Assembly: GCA_038323655.1 (NCBI GenBank)
Contig: JBBQHE010000067.1
Coordinates: 1-19,480, forward strand
Length of the DNA: 19,480 nucleotides
Reading direction: 5' to 3'
From: Humitalea sp038323655
GTDB lineage: Bacteria > Pseudomonadota > Alphaproteobacteria > Acetobacterales > Acetobacteraceae
Shown piece after piece: positions 9,417-17,788 of this stretch. The position numbers and the translations under genes were made by a program. The notes beneath the pieces are model-generated. The model was not told where the DNA came from. It saw nothing but the letters and a program-made list of their open reading frames with translations, and made no database searches. Each line of letters starts with the position of its first letter. Positions within the stretch are counted from its first letter, which is position 1.

Positions 9417-11345
9417 GGCGCGGTTCCCCACCAGGTCGTCCACCACCGTCGGGTCAGCCAGCGTGCTGGTATCGCCCAGCCCATCCACCTCATTCGCCGC
9501 GATCTTGCGCAGGATGCGGCGCATGATCTTGCCCGAACGTGTCTTCGGCAGGCCTGGCGCCCATTGGATCGCATCCGGCGTCGCGATCGGGCCGATTTCC
9601 TTGCGCACCCAGGCGACGAGTTCCTTCTTCAGCGCATCCGTCGGCTCGATGCCGGTCTTCAGCGTGACGTAGGCGTAGATGCCCTGGCCCTTGATCTCAT
9701 GCGGCATGCCGACGACCGCGGCCTCCGCCACCATCGTATGCGCCACCAGCGCGCTTTCGATTTCGGCGGTGCCCATGCGGTGCCCGGCGACGTTGATGAC
9801 GTCATCCACGCGCCCGGTGATCCAGAAATATCCATCGGCATCGCGCCGTGCGCCGTCACCCGTAAAGTACATGCCCGGGAAGGTGGAGAAATAGGTCTGC
9901 GCGAAGCGCGCATGATCGCCGTAGATCGAGCGCATCATGCCCGGCCAGGCGTCGAGCAGCACGAGGTTGCCTTCAGCCGCGCCGGTCACCAGCTTGCCCT
10001 CGCCATCCACCAGCGCCGGCTGCACACCCGGCAGCGGCAGCGTCGCCGATCCGGGCTTTTGCGCGATGGCGCCGGGCAGGGGCGAGATCAGGATCCCGCC
10101 GGTTTCCGTCTGCCACCAGGTATCCACGATCGGGCAGCGTTCGTCGCCGACCACGCGATAATACCAGAGCCAGGCTTCCGGATTGATCGGCTCACCCACG
10201 GAGCCCAGAATGCGCAGCGAACTGCGATCATGCTTCTTCACCGGCGCCTCGCCATCGCGCATCAGCGCGCGGATCGCGGTCGGCGCGGTGTAGAAAATGT
10301 TGACGCGATGCTTGGCGACGACTTCCCAGAAGCGGCCATTGTCGGGCCAGGACGGCACGCCTTCGAACATCAGCGTCGTCGCCCCATTCGCGAGCGGGCC
10401 ATACACGATGTACGTATGCCCGGTGACCCAGCCGACGTCGGCGGTGCACCAGTAGATCTCACCGGGCTTGTAGTCGAAGACGAGCTGGTGCGTGTAGGAC
10501 GCCCAAACCATGTAGCCGCCGGTGGTGTGCAGCACGCCCTTCGGCTTGCCGGTGGAACCGCTGGTGTAGAGGATGAACAGCGGATCCTCGGCGCCCATTG
10601 GCTCGGGGTCGGCCTCGGTCGGCTGGTGGCCGCAGGCATCGGTCCACCAGAAATCCCGTCCCGGTTCCATGTGCACGGCGCCGCCGGTGTTCTTCGCGAC
10701 GATCACGGTGGTCAGCGTGGGGCAGGTCTTCAGCGCCTCGTCCACATTCGCCTTCAGCGGCACGCGCCGCCCGCCGCGCCGGCCCTCGTCGGCGGTGATC
10801 AGCACGGTGCTTTCGCTTTCCTGCACGCGGGTGGCCACGCTGTCGGGCGAAAACCCGCCGAAGACGATGGAATGGATTGCGCCGACGCGGGCGCAGGCCA
10901 ACATAGCCACCGCGGCCTCGACGATCATGGGCAGGTAGATCGTGACGCGATCGCCCTTCTTCACGCCCTTTTCGCGCAGCGCATTGGCCAGTTGGCAAAC
11001 GCGGGCATGCAGCTGACGATAGGTGACCTTTTCCGACACCGTCGGGTCATCGCCTTCCCAGATGATCGCGACATCATCGCCCTTGGTCGCGAGGTGCCGG
11101 TCGAGGCAGGAGACCGAGGCATTCAGCACGCCATCGGCATACCAGCGAATATGCACATCGCCGGTGAAGGACACATCCTTGATCTGGGTCGGTGGAGTCA
11201 TCCAGGCGATGCGCTGGGCTTCCTTCGCCCAGAAGGCGGTGGGGTCGGCCAGGGCTTCGGCGGTCATGGCGGCATGCTGGGCGGCGTTGACATGGGCATG
11301 GGCGGCAATGTCGGGCTTGATCGCGATCAGCAGGTTGTCGGCCAT
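9408..11345 (-). CDS. acs: Acetyl-CoA synthetase (AMP-forming acetate--CoA ligase)
   Basis: A 645-residue enzyme of normal Acs length. Adenylation motifs are complete: YTSGSTGKPKG (260-270), DTWWQTETGG in the acyl-binding region, YFTGDGARRDADGYFWITGR in the hinge area, and PKTRSGKIMRR near the C terminus, with Lys606 as the catalytic lysine that is reversibly acetylated in many bacteria. The tryptophan in the TWWQTE segment is typical of acetate-specific enzymes. It converts acetate, ATP and CoA to acetyl-CoA in the cytoplasm. A good AGGGGG Shine-Dalgarno lies about 9 nt upstream of the ATG. The 75-bp gap from the carbonic anhydrase holds no convincing promoter, so read-through from upstream is plausible. 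No protein deacetylase or acetyltransferase gene is adjacent. Confidence 0.97.
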   Translation of the reverse strand: MADNLLIAIKPDIAAHAHVNAAQHAAMTAEALADPTAFWAKEAQRIAWMTPPTQIKDVSFTGDVHIRWYADGVLNASVSCLDRHLATKGDDVAIIWEGDDPTVSEKVTYRQLHARVCQLANALREKGVKKGDRVTIYLPMIVEAAVAMLACARVGAIHSIVFGGFSPDSVATRVQESESTVLITADEGRRGGRRVPLKANVDEALKTCPTLTTVIVAKNTGGAVHMEPGRDFWWTDACGHQPTEADPEPMGAEDPLFILYTSGSTGKPKGVLHTTGGYMVWASYTHQLVFDYKPGEIYWCTADVGWVTGHTYIVYGPLANGATTLMFEGVPSWPDNGRFWEVVAKHRVNIFYTAPTAIRALMRDGEAPVKKHDRSSLRILGSVGEPINPEAWLWYYRVVGDERCPIVDTWWQTETGGILISPLPGAIAQKPGSATLPLPGVQPALVDGEGKLVTGAAEGNLVLLDAWPGMMRSIYGDHARFAQTYFSTFPGMYFTGDGARRDADGYFWITGRVDDVINVAGHRMGTAEIESALVAHTMVAEAAVVGMPHEIKGQGIYAYVTLKTGIEPTDALKKELVAWVRKEIGPIATPDAIQWAPGLPKTRSGKIMRRILRKIAANEVDGLGDTSTLADPTVVDDLVGNRAGA

Positions 11346-11420
11346 ATTGTGTTTCCCCCTGGGTCCATGTCAGCCCGGCACCCGTTTATCCCGCATTGCC
11401 GCATGGGGCATTGCGTTGCG

Positions 11421-12278
11421 TCAACTGGCCAGCAGGTCGGCGATCCGCGGGCTGCGCGCCAGGGCGCCGAAGGCGGCCTTGAATCCGGCCTCATCCGCGG
11501 GTGGCGGGGCCAGGCCGTCACGCTCCCCGGCTTCGGCGCAGGCCGAGCGCACGCTGCGGCTGCCCAGGACATAAACGCCGTGCAGCACGCGGATCGGCGC
11601 CGCGCCCAGCCCGGCCAGGTCCTTGTCGAGCATGTAGGCGCCGGAGGCCGCGTTCAGCGCGACAGTCATTTCCACCAGCGCCAGCGGCCAGCCGGGGTGA
11701 TGGGACGCGACCTCGCCATGCGCCTCGCGCAGCACCCGCGTCGCCGCCTGCACCATCAGCCCCAGTCGGTTCAGCAGGCCGCGCAGCGCGTGGTCATTGG
11801 CGACATCCAGCAGCCCGCCCGGGCGCTGGTACAACGCGGCCGCGGCCGATACCGCGCCGCAGCCGCTGTGGCCCAGCACCACGGCCGCACGCAACGGCAG
11901 GTTCTGCGCGGCGTAGCGCAGGCTGCCCAGCACATCCTGCCCCAGCACATTGCCGGCGATCCGCACGACGAACAGGTCGTTCGGGCCTTCGCCGAAGATC
12001 AACTCGGCCGGCACCCGGGCATCGGCGCAACCCAGCAACGCGGCATAGGGTTTCTGGGCGGGTGCTGCGCCATCGGCCAGCAGGCCGACCGCGCGGGCAT
12101 CGACGTTGATCTCCAGCCGCGCCTGGCCTTCGGGGGTTTCCAGCGCGGCCAGCAGGGCGGCAAAGGCGCGGTTGCCTTCCTCCAGCCGCGCCTGGGCCGC
12201 GGCGCCATCGACCGGCGGGTCGCGCACCGAACCGGCATCGGCCAGGTAGCGATAGACGATCTCGACGCCCGTCTTCAC
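11421..12278 (-). CDS. Beta-class carbonic anhydrase
   Basis: A 285-residue protein of the beta carbonic anhydrase family, catalysing reversible hydration of CO2 to bicarbonate. Zinc and active-site residues are visible: Cys84, Asp86 and Arg88 in GCADARVP, and His137 and Cys140 in GHSGCGAV. The Asp-Arg dyad is intact. It is longer than the usual 200-230 residues, with an N-terminal helical extension of about 50 residues (GNRAFAALLAALETPEG) and extra C-terminal sequence. No signal peptide is seen, so it is probably cytoplasmic. The GTG start overlaps the SDR stop in GTGA. It may supply bicarbonate for carboxylases; the link to the neighbouring acyl-CoA genes is inferred from coupling only. Confidence 0.92.
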   Translation of the reverse strand: MKTGVEIVYRYLADAGSVRDPPVDGAAAQARLEEGNRAFAALLAALETPEGQARLEINVDARAVGLLADGAAPAQKPYAALLGCADARVPAELIFGEGPNDLFVVRIAGNVLGQDVLGSLRYAAQNLPLRAAVVLGHSGCGAVSAAAALYQRPGGLLDVANDHALRGLLNRLGLMVQAATRVLREAHGEVASHHPGWPLALVEMTVALNAASGAYMLDKDLAGLGAAPIRVLHGVYVLGSRSVRSACAEAGERDGLAPPPADEAGFKAAFGALARSPRIADLLAS

Positions 12279-13006
12279 GGCGGCAGCCGCAGCCCGGCAT
12301 CCAGCCGCAGCACCGACCCGTTCAGTAACGGGTTGGCCAGCACCGCCATGACCAGGGCCGCAAACTCCGCCGGCCGCCCCAGCCGCCCCGCCGGGAACAG
12401 CGGCATGGCGCGCAGCGCGTCCAGCGCCGCGGGCGGCAGCACCTCCAGCAGCGGGGTTTCCATCATGCCCGGGGCGATGGTGACGACCCGCACCCCGTGG
12501 CGGGCCATGTCGCGCGCGGCCGGCAGGGTCAGCCCCTGCACCGCCGCCTTGCTGGCGGCATAGGCGGTCTGGCCCGTCTGGCCCTCGGTCCCCGCGATGC
12601 TGCTGGTCAGGATGATGGCGCCGCGTTCGCCGTCCACCGGCTCGTTGGCGGCCATGGCGGCGGCGGCCAGGCGAAGCAGGTTGAAGGTGCCGACCAGGTT
12701 CACCCGGATCACCTTCTCGAACAGCGCCAGGTCATGCGCGCCGGACTTGCCGACCAGCCGCGCGGCGGGGGCGATCCCGGCGCAGGCCACCGCGACCCGC
12801 AGCGGGGCCAGGGCGGTCGCGGCGGCGATCGCGGCCTCCATCGCCGCCCCATCGGCGACATCGCCCACCACTGACTGGCCGACCGGCCCGGGCTTGAGGT
12901 CCAGCACCACCACCTGCGCACCGCCCGCGGCCAGCGCCTCGGCCGTGGCCAGCCCGAGGCCCGAGGCGCCACCCGTCACCAGCGCGGAAGAACCGGCCAG
13001 GGTCAT
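12275..13006 (-). CDS. Short-chain dehydrogenase/reductase, HSD10-like (3-hydroxyacyl-CoA dehydrogenase type 2)
   Basis: A 243-residue classical SDR. The cofactor site is TGGASGLG (11-18) with Asp36 after strand 2, indicating NAD(H) preference. CAGIA (75-79) replaces the common NNAG. Catalytic residues are Asn103, Ser135/136, Tyr149 and Lys153 (YAASK). The segments NEPVDGERGAI, EGQTGQTAYAASKAAVQGLT, TLPAARDMA, VTIAPGMMETPLL and the ending NPLLNGSVLRLDAGLR match the mitochondrial HSD17B10 subfamily closely. Such enzymes oxidise short-chain 3-hydroxyacyl-CoA, which would fit the nearby acs and scoAB genes. The true substrate is not proven. The ATG start overlaps the trmB stop in ATGA. Confidence 0.88.
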   Translation of the reverse strand: MTLAGSSALVTGGASGLGLATAEALAAGGAQVVVLDLKPGPVGQSVVGDVADGAAMEAAIAAATALAPLRVAVACAGIAPAARLVGKSGAHDLALFEKVIRVNLVGTFNLLRLAAAAMAANEPVDGERGAIILTSSIAGTEGQTGQTAYAASKAAVQGLTLPAARDMARHGVRVVTIAPGMMETPLLEVLPPAALDALRAMPLFPAGRLGRPAEFAALVMAVLANPLLNGSVLRLDAGLRLPP

Positions 13007-13712
13007 CGGCGCACAAACACCCAGTAGCGCGGGGTGCGGCCTTCGCGATGCGCCTTGGCCTCATACCGGGTGGGGTGCCAGCCGGGGGGGCGTTCATCGG
13101 CGACCGAGACGGGGGCGAACAGGTCATGGGCCGCAAACACCTCGGCGACCCAGGCCTGGTAGATCGGGTGGTCCGAGGCGATGCGCCATTCCGCACCCGG
13201 CTTCAGCACCCGCGCGACCAGCGCCAGCGCCGCCGGGTGAACGAAGCGCCGCTTGCTGTGCCGCGCCTTGGGCCAGGGGTCGGGGAACATCAGGTACAGC
13301 CGGTCCAGCGCGCCATCCGGCAGGGCGGCCAGCAAGTGCCGCGCATCGGCGGGCCAGAGGCGCAGGTTGCCAGGCAAAGGCCCGGTCGCCTCGGCGCCCT
13401 CGGGCACCAGCCGGGTCAGCAGGGAACACAGCCCGTTCTCAAAAACCTCGGAGGCGATCAGCCCGACGTCGGGGTTCGCGGCAGCCAAAGCGAGGGCGTG
13501 TTCGCCGCCACCAAAACCGACCTCCAGCCAGGTTTCCCGGACAGGCGCATCGAAACGCAAGGCGGTCGGGTCGGAAACGCGCATCCGCGGCAGGGTTTCG
13601 GCCAGCAGCCGTTCCTGACGCGGGCGCAGCACATGCCCGCGCGTGCGGCCGTAGAGCCGGTCGGGGATGCCCTCGACCGGCGGCGGCGGCCGCAACAGGG
13701 CCGCCGTGTCCG

Positions 13713-13716
<4 letters not shown>
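13003..13716 (-). CDS. trmB: tRNA (guanine-N7-)-methyltransferase
   Basis: A 237-residue enzyme that makes m7G46 in the tRNA variable loop using SAM. Visible motifs are the SAM site VGFGGGEH (66-73), Glu90 at the end of strand 2, the family signature FPDPWPKARHSKRR (144-157), and TRYEAKAHREGR near the C terminus that contacts the guanine. The GTG start overlaps the metK stop in GTGA. The metK-trmB pairing is common in alphaproteobacteria and puts a SAM consumer directly behind the SAM synthase. The call is firm. Confidence 0.95.
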
Positions 13717-14897
<1,181 letters not shown>

Positions 14898-14918
14898 GGA
14901 ATGGTTGTCCTCTTTGGG

Positions 14919-14940
14919 GATGGCCACGGGTGCGGCCATC
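14919..14940 (-). promoter_or_regulatory. Inverted repeat in the metK leader
   Basis: A perfect 7-bp stem, GATGGCC and GGCCATC around an 8-nt loop, lies 21 nt upstream of the metK ATG and just 5' of its Shine-Dalgarno. The surrounding 89-bp leader does not match any SAM riboswitch consensus I can recall. It may be a small translational control hairpin or chance in GC-rich DNA. Confidence 0.35.
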
Positions 14941-14986
14941 AGATGGACACCGGGCGGTGGGCGTATCGCAAGGTGGGGCGGGGGGG

Positions 14987-15535
14987 TCAAGTCGGGGGGT
15001 GGAGCAGCGCGGGCGGGATGCGGCCGCGCAGGATCACCTCGGCGACCGGTTCGCCGGCCCAATCCGCCAGCGGGCGCCAGTCGGCAAACTCCCGCCGCCG
15101 TCGCCGTACCGGTGGGCTGCGGTCCAGAAACCCGTTGTTGAAGCGGCACCATAGCGGTTGCAGCCCCGCCGCCAGCAACGCCTCCGTCCGCACCGACAGG
15201 CGCAGCATCGGGATGCCGGGGTCGGCGGCCAGGTAGCGCCGGACATCCGGTGCCAGGAACACATGTTCGTTGATGAAGCGGCGCCAGGCCGCGGCGTCGA
15301 TCCCCGGGGCGAGCCTGGCGCGCAGCGGGCCGTCGGGCATGCCCTGTCGGCGCAGCGCGACACCCTGGCCGAGATCGAGCCAGGCCGTGCGGTTCAGCGC
15401 AAGCGCGGCCTCGGCCCCCGCCCGGCGCAGCAGATCGGCGGCGGGCCACAGCCCGTCCCGCGCGATGCCGGGCCAGGCCGCCGCGCGCGTCGCGTGATGC
15501 AGCCAGGGATGTCTTGCCAGGAAGCCCGTGGTCAC
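14987..15535 (-). CDS. DUF7002-like protein of unknown function
   Basis: A 182-residue soluble protein. The order LHHATRAAAWPGIARDGL (near residue 12), a hydrophobic helix, RLAPGIDAAAWRRFINEHVFLAPD, and LQPLWCRFNNGF matches what I recall of the DUF7002 family. The first element, His...Thr followed by Trp-x-x-Ile-x-x-x-Gly-Leu, is reminiscent of the NAD-binding opening of ADP-ribosyltransferase-like folds such as DarT or KptA; that comparison is inference. It is GTG-started, coupled to dapB in GTGA, and followed by the 89-bp metK leader. No antitoxin-like partner is adjacent. Function unknown. Confidence 0.7.
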   Translation of the reverse strand: MTTGFLARHPWLHHATRAAAWPGIARDGLWPAADLLRRAGAEAALALNRTAWLDLGQGVALRRQGMPDGPLRARLAPGIDAAAWRRFINEHVFLAPDVRRYLAADPGIPMLRLSVRTEALLAAGLQPLWCRFNNGFLDRSPPVRRRRREFADWRPLADWAGEPVAEVILRGRIPPALLHPPT

Positions 15536-16299
15536 CCGATGCCCAGCACATCCTTCATGGAATACAGCCCAGGCGCCCGGCCAGGCAGCCAGAGTGCGGC
15601 ACGCACCGCACCCGTGGCATAGACGCGCCGATCAAAAGACCGATGGGTCAGCGCGATGTGCTCGCTGCCCGCCGCGAACAGCAGTGTATGCTCGCCCACC
15701 ACCTGGCCGCCGCGTAGCGCAGCGAAGCCGATGGCGCCGGTTTTCCGCGCGCCGACATGGCCGTCGCGACCGCTTTCGACACCGGCTTCCTCCAGCGTCG
15801 TCCCGCGCCCCGCCGCCACCGCGCGGCCCAGCGCCACCGCGGTGCCCGAGGGGGCGTCCACCTTCTGGCGGTGATGCATTTCCACGATCTCAGCGTCATA
15901 GGCGTCGGCCGGCAAGGCCGCGGCCATGCGCTCGGCCAGGGCGAACAACAGGTTCACCCCCGGCGCAAAATTGGCGGCGTAGACGATGGGCACGCTGCGG
16001 GCGGCCTCACGCACCGCAGCCTCGGCCGCGGGCGACAGGCCCGACGTGCCGAGAACCAGCCCCTTGCTGGCGGCTGCAGCGGTGGCCGCATGGCCCGCCG
16101 CCGCATCGGCATGGGTGAAGTCGATCACCACGTCGCTGGCCGCGAACAGCGCCGCCGCATCAGGCAAGACCGCCACGCCCGGCGGGACGGGACGGGCCCC
16201 GCGCAGGGTGCCGCCCGCCAGCCCGGCGCCGGCGGCCAGGACCTCCTCGGCCAGCAGCACCCCCATGCGGCCGGCGATGCCGGCAATACCGATGCGCAT
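15532..16299 (-). CDS. dapB: 4-hydroxy-tetrahydrodipicolinate reductase
   Basis: A 255-residue enzyme of the diaminopimelate/lysine pathway, reducing the DapA product with NAD(P)H. The nucleotide site is GIAGIAGRMG (4-13). The catalytic block EMHHRQKVDAPSGTA (140-153) holds His142 and Lys146, and VVIDFTHADA and NFAPGVN are also present. ATG 16299 (MRIGIAG) was chosen over 16362 because the extra residues come from the repeat-rich upstream region, and an AGG lies about 8 nt before the ATG. The product serves peptidoglycan cross-linking as well as lysine. The downstream DUF7002 gene overlaps by 4 bp. A 174-bp gap full of hairpins separates it from the PRC-barrel gene. Confidence 0.95.
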   Translation of the reverse strand: MRIGIAGIAGRMGVLLAEEVLAAGAGLAGGTLRGARPVPPGVAVLPDAAALFAASDVVIDFTHADAAAGHAATAAAASKGLVLGTSGLSPAAEAAVREAARSVPIVYAANFAPGVNLLFALAERMAAALPADAYDAEIVEMHHRQKVDAPSGTAVALGRAVAAGRGTTLEEAGVESGRDGHVGARKTGAIGFAALRGGQVVGEHTLLFAAGSEHIALTHRSFDRRVYATGAVRAALWLPGRAPGLYSMKDVLGIG

Positions 16300-16322
16300 G
16301 AGCGCCTGCCTTATGCTGTTCC

Positions 16323-16347
16323 GCGGGCAGGCTTCGGCGAAGCCCGC
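16323..16347. repeat. Inverted repeat upstream of dapB
   Basis: Two competing 6-bp stems share this segment: GCGGGC with GCCCGC (outer) and GGCTTC with GAAGCC around GGC (inner). A further 6-bp stem, GCCCGT with ACGGGC, follows at 16350-16366. No T-run is next to either on the minus strand. They lie between the PRC-barrel stop and the dapB start. Confidence 0.55.
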
Positions 16348-16362
16348 CGGCCCGTCAAGCAC

Positions 16363-16461
16363 GGGCGGGCCGCGCCCGATGGAGCCGAAGAGGCGGGCGA
16401 CGCCCGATGGAGCGAAAGAGGCGGGCGACGCCCGCAGAGCTCAAGGGGCGGGCGACGCCCG
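16363..16461. repeat. Four-unit 27/28-bp tandem hairpin repeat upstream of dapB
   Basis: The core GGCGGGCGACGCCCG occurs exactly three times, starting at 16392, 16420 and 16447. A fourth, diverged copy starts at 16364. Periods are 28, 28 and 27 bp. Each exact core folds as GCGGGC-GAC-GCCCG(C). The diverged unit keeps a stem (GGGCG with CGCCC) despite changes. The linkers are related (ATGGAGC..GAAGA type) in the first copies and drift in the last. It looks like an intergenic REP-like array or an mRNA-stabilising element. Confidence 0.8.
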
Positions 16462-16473
16462 CAGGGCAGGCCT

Positions 16474-16875
16474 TCAACCGTAGGGCGCGATCTTCCAGTG
16501 ATCGGCCACCCGGCGCCCAAAACCCTCGTCGGCCCAATTCACCGCCTCACCGGCCGCAAAGGACGGCGCCGACTCGAGCGTATTCCTGTCCATGGCGACG
16601 ATATAGCCATCCAGCCGCGTGTCGTAGCGCAGCGAGGCCCAGGGCATCGGGTAGAACTTCTGGCCGACCCCCAGGAACCCGCCGAAGGACAACACGGCAT
16701 AGGCGACGCGGCCCGACGACTTCTCCAGCATCGTGTCCTCGATCCGGCCGATTCTCTCATCCTTCAGGTCGTAGACAGCTGTGCCGCTGACCTTGGTCGC
16801 GGCGATCAGATGGCCGTGCGTGGCTTCGGTCGGGTTGCTATCGGTCACAGGGGTTGGGGTCATGCGGCTGCTCAT
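16474..16875 (-). CDS. PRC-barrel domain protein
   Basis: A 133-residue soluble protein. After a polar N terminus of about 20 residues comes a PRC-barrel: HLIAATKVSGTAVYDLKDER (22 onward), IGRIEDTMLEKSSGRVAYAV, SFGGFLGVGQKFYPMPW, and YDTRLDGYIVAMD. These are the canonical blocks of the alphaproteobacterial stress-associated PRC-barrel family. The C-terminal DEGFGRRVADHW is also typical. ATG 16875 is preferred because AGGAG lies 7 nt upstream; starts at 16920 and 16863 have no such site. Family members are often induced by the general stress response, with unknown biochemical role. No membrane segment is present. It is separated from its neighbours by 88 bp upstream and 174 bp downstream, so it is probably a unit of its own. 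Confidence 0.88.
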   Translation of the reverse strand: MSSRMTPTPVTDSNPTEATHGHLIAATKVSGTAVYDLKDERIGRIEDTMLEKSSGRVAYAVLSFGGFLGVGQKFYPMPWASLRYDTRLDGYIVAMDRNTLESAPSFAAGEAVNWADEGFGRRVADHWKIAPYG

Positions 16876-16882
16876 GGCGCTG

Positions 16883-16887
16883 CTCCT
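16883..16887 (-). promoter_or_regulatory. Shine-Dalgarno of the PRC-barrel gene, start-deciding
   Basis: AGGAG, 7 nt before ATG 16875. It fixes the start against two other in-frame ATGs. Its first two bases are also part of the hairpin stem at 16886-16908. Confidence 0.75.
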
Positions 16888-16908
16888 GGCAAAAGAGGTT
16901 TTCGCCAG
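16886..16908 (-). promoter_or_regulatory. Leader hairpin adjoining the PRC-barrel ribosome binding site
   Basis: Nine base pairs with one bulge: CTGGC pairs with GCCAG, and AAAA with TTTT, around a 4-nt loop. The base of the stem includes the first two bases of the AGGAG site. No T-run follows on the minus strand, so it is not a terminator. It could modulate ribosome access if it is transcribed. Confidence 0.45.
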
Positions 16909-16933
16909 AACGCCAGGCATGGCGCAGGGTTGC
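16909..16933 (-). promoter_or_regulatory. Possible EcfG-type (general stress) promoter
   Basis: On the minus strand GCAAC (16933-16929), 16 bases, then CGTT (16912-16909). The known alphaproteobacterial EcfG pattern is GGAAC-N16/17-CGTT, so there is one mismatch in the -35. It ends 33 bp before the PRC-barrel ATG, a fitting position for a gene family often in that regulon. The short motif gives weak support. Confidence 0.3.
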
Positions 16934-16963
16934 CCGGATCGGCGGCCACCGCGCAGGCGCGCG

Positions 16964-17788
16964 CTAACGCGCCCCGATCACGCCCTCGATCAGCCCGCGC
17001 AGAAACCCGGCGCCATCGTTGACGTTTTCGGTGCGGAAGGGGCGACCCGCGGGGTCGCCGGTGCCGCTGGCCAGCGGGGCGCGGTCCTGGCGCAGTTCGG
17101 CCACCGACAGCCTGCCATCGGCGTCGTAGTCCAGGCTGTCGACGATCAGCCGCGCCGCCAGCAGGCCAGCCACCGCACCGGCGGCATTGGCGACGCCGAT
17201 GGTTTCCATCGCCGCCCCATCCTGCGCCGCCAGCACCCAGGCGGCGCCGCGCAACAGCCGGGCGATTTCGGCAGCACTCAGGCTGCCGTCGCCGGACACA
17301 TCGGCGGTCGCGAAAAGGGCGGCGATGCAGGGCTCGGCCGCGCCGGTGCAGCTGGCTTCCAGCCGTTCCAGCGCGCCCAGGAAAGCCAGGCCCTCGCCAT
17401 GCAGTGCTGCGAAGGTGGCCGGAGGTTCGGGGCAGCGGCGCCATGTCTCGGTGGGCGTGTCGCCCGGCAGGCGGTCGTCGCGGGTCTTCGCGTTGGGCTC
17501 CAGGCTCGCCAGCGTCCCGGCCTCCAGCCGCAACCCCAGGCGCGGGGCCTCGGCGCCGCGACCGGTCGCCAAGGTCCAGCCCGCGGCCTCGCTGACCTGG
17601 ATGAAGCGCCACAGCCGCGCCGAGCCTTCCAGCGGCAGGCGCGCGGCAGCGCGCGGGGTGACGAACAGCATGGCCTCCGGCGCCGCGCAGCCCGGGCCGA
17701 ACCAGGCCCCGCGCAGCGGCTCCGGCACGCCCTGGGCCATCGCCGGGGCGCCGGCCAGCAGCAGGGCCGCCAACAGAAACCGGGTCAT
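16964..17788 (-). CDS. Secreted EF-hand calcium-binding protein
   Basis: A 274-residue protein with a Sec signal peptide (MTRFLLAALLLAGAPAMA, cleavage likely after residue 18), so periplasmic or secreted. Two canonical EF-hand loops are visible: DVSGDGSLSAAE (163-174) and DYDADGRLSVAE (220-231), each with acidic residues at loop positions 1, 5 and 12 and Gly at 6. The loops are 57 residues apart, so they form a spaced pair. The N-terminal 150 residues have no fold I recognise; four cysteines (34, 119, 147, 154) could form disulfides. The ATG start overlaps the stop of the five-repeat gene in ATGA, so the two are co-translated and may act together outside the cytoplasm. Confidence 0.83.
   Translation of the reverse strand: MTRFLLAALLLAGAPAMAQGVPEPLRGAWFGPGCAAPEAMLFVTPRAAARLPLEGSARLWRFIQVSEAAGWTLATGRGAEAPRLGLRLEAGTLASLEPNAKTRDDRLPGDTPTETWRRCPEPPATFAALHGEGLAFLGALERLEASCTGAAEPCIAALFATADVSGDGSLSAAEIARLLRGAAWVLAAQDGAAMETIGVANAAGAVAGLLAARLIVDSLDYDADGRLSVAELRQDRAPLASGTGDPAGRPFRTENVNDGAGFLRGLIEGVIGAR

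Noticed and set aside
8589..12563. A 1324-codon open frame on the plus strand
   Set aside because: It lies entirely opposite scoA/scoB, acs and the carbonic anhydrase, which have firm motifs. High GC leaves antisense frames with few stops. Its translation is low-complexity His/Arg/Gly/Ala with no domain.
14898..14986. Known SAM riboswitch before metK
   Set aside because: I could not match the leader to the SAM-II, SAM-V or SAM/SAH consensus by eye; only a single hairpin is evident.
14898..15551. N-terminal extension of metK to 612 residues
   Set aside because: Family length is near 390, the start with a Shine-Dalgarno fits, and the extra part is another frame of the DUF7002 gene.
16363..16461. 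CRISPR array
   Set aside because: Cores are 15 bp, intervals are only 12-13 bp and similar to each other, and no cas genes are present.
16956..16973. Terminator at the EF-hand gene end
   Set aside because: A 6-bp GGCGCG/CGCGCC stem surrounds the stop codon, but there is no T-run, and such stems are common in GC-rich sequence.
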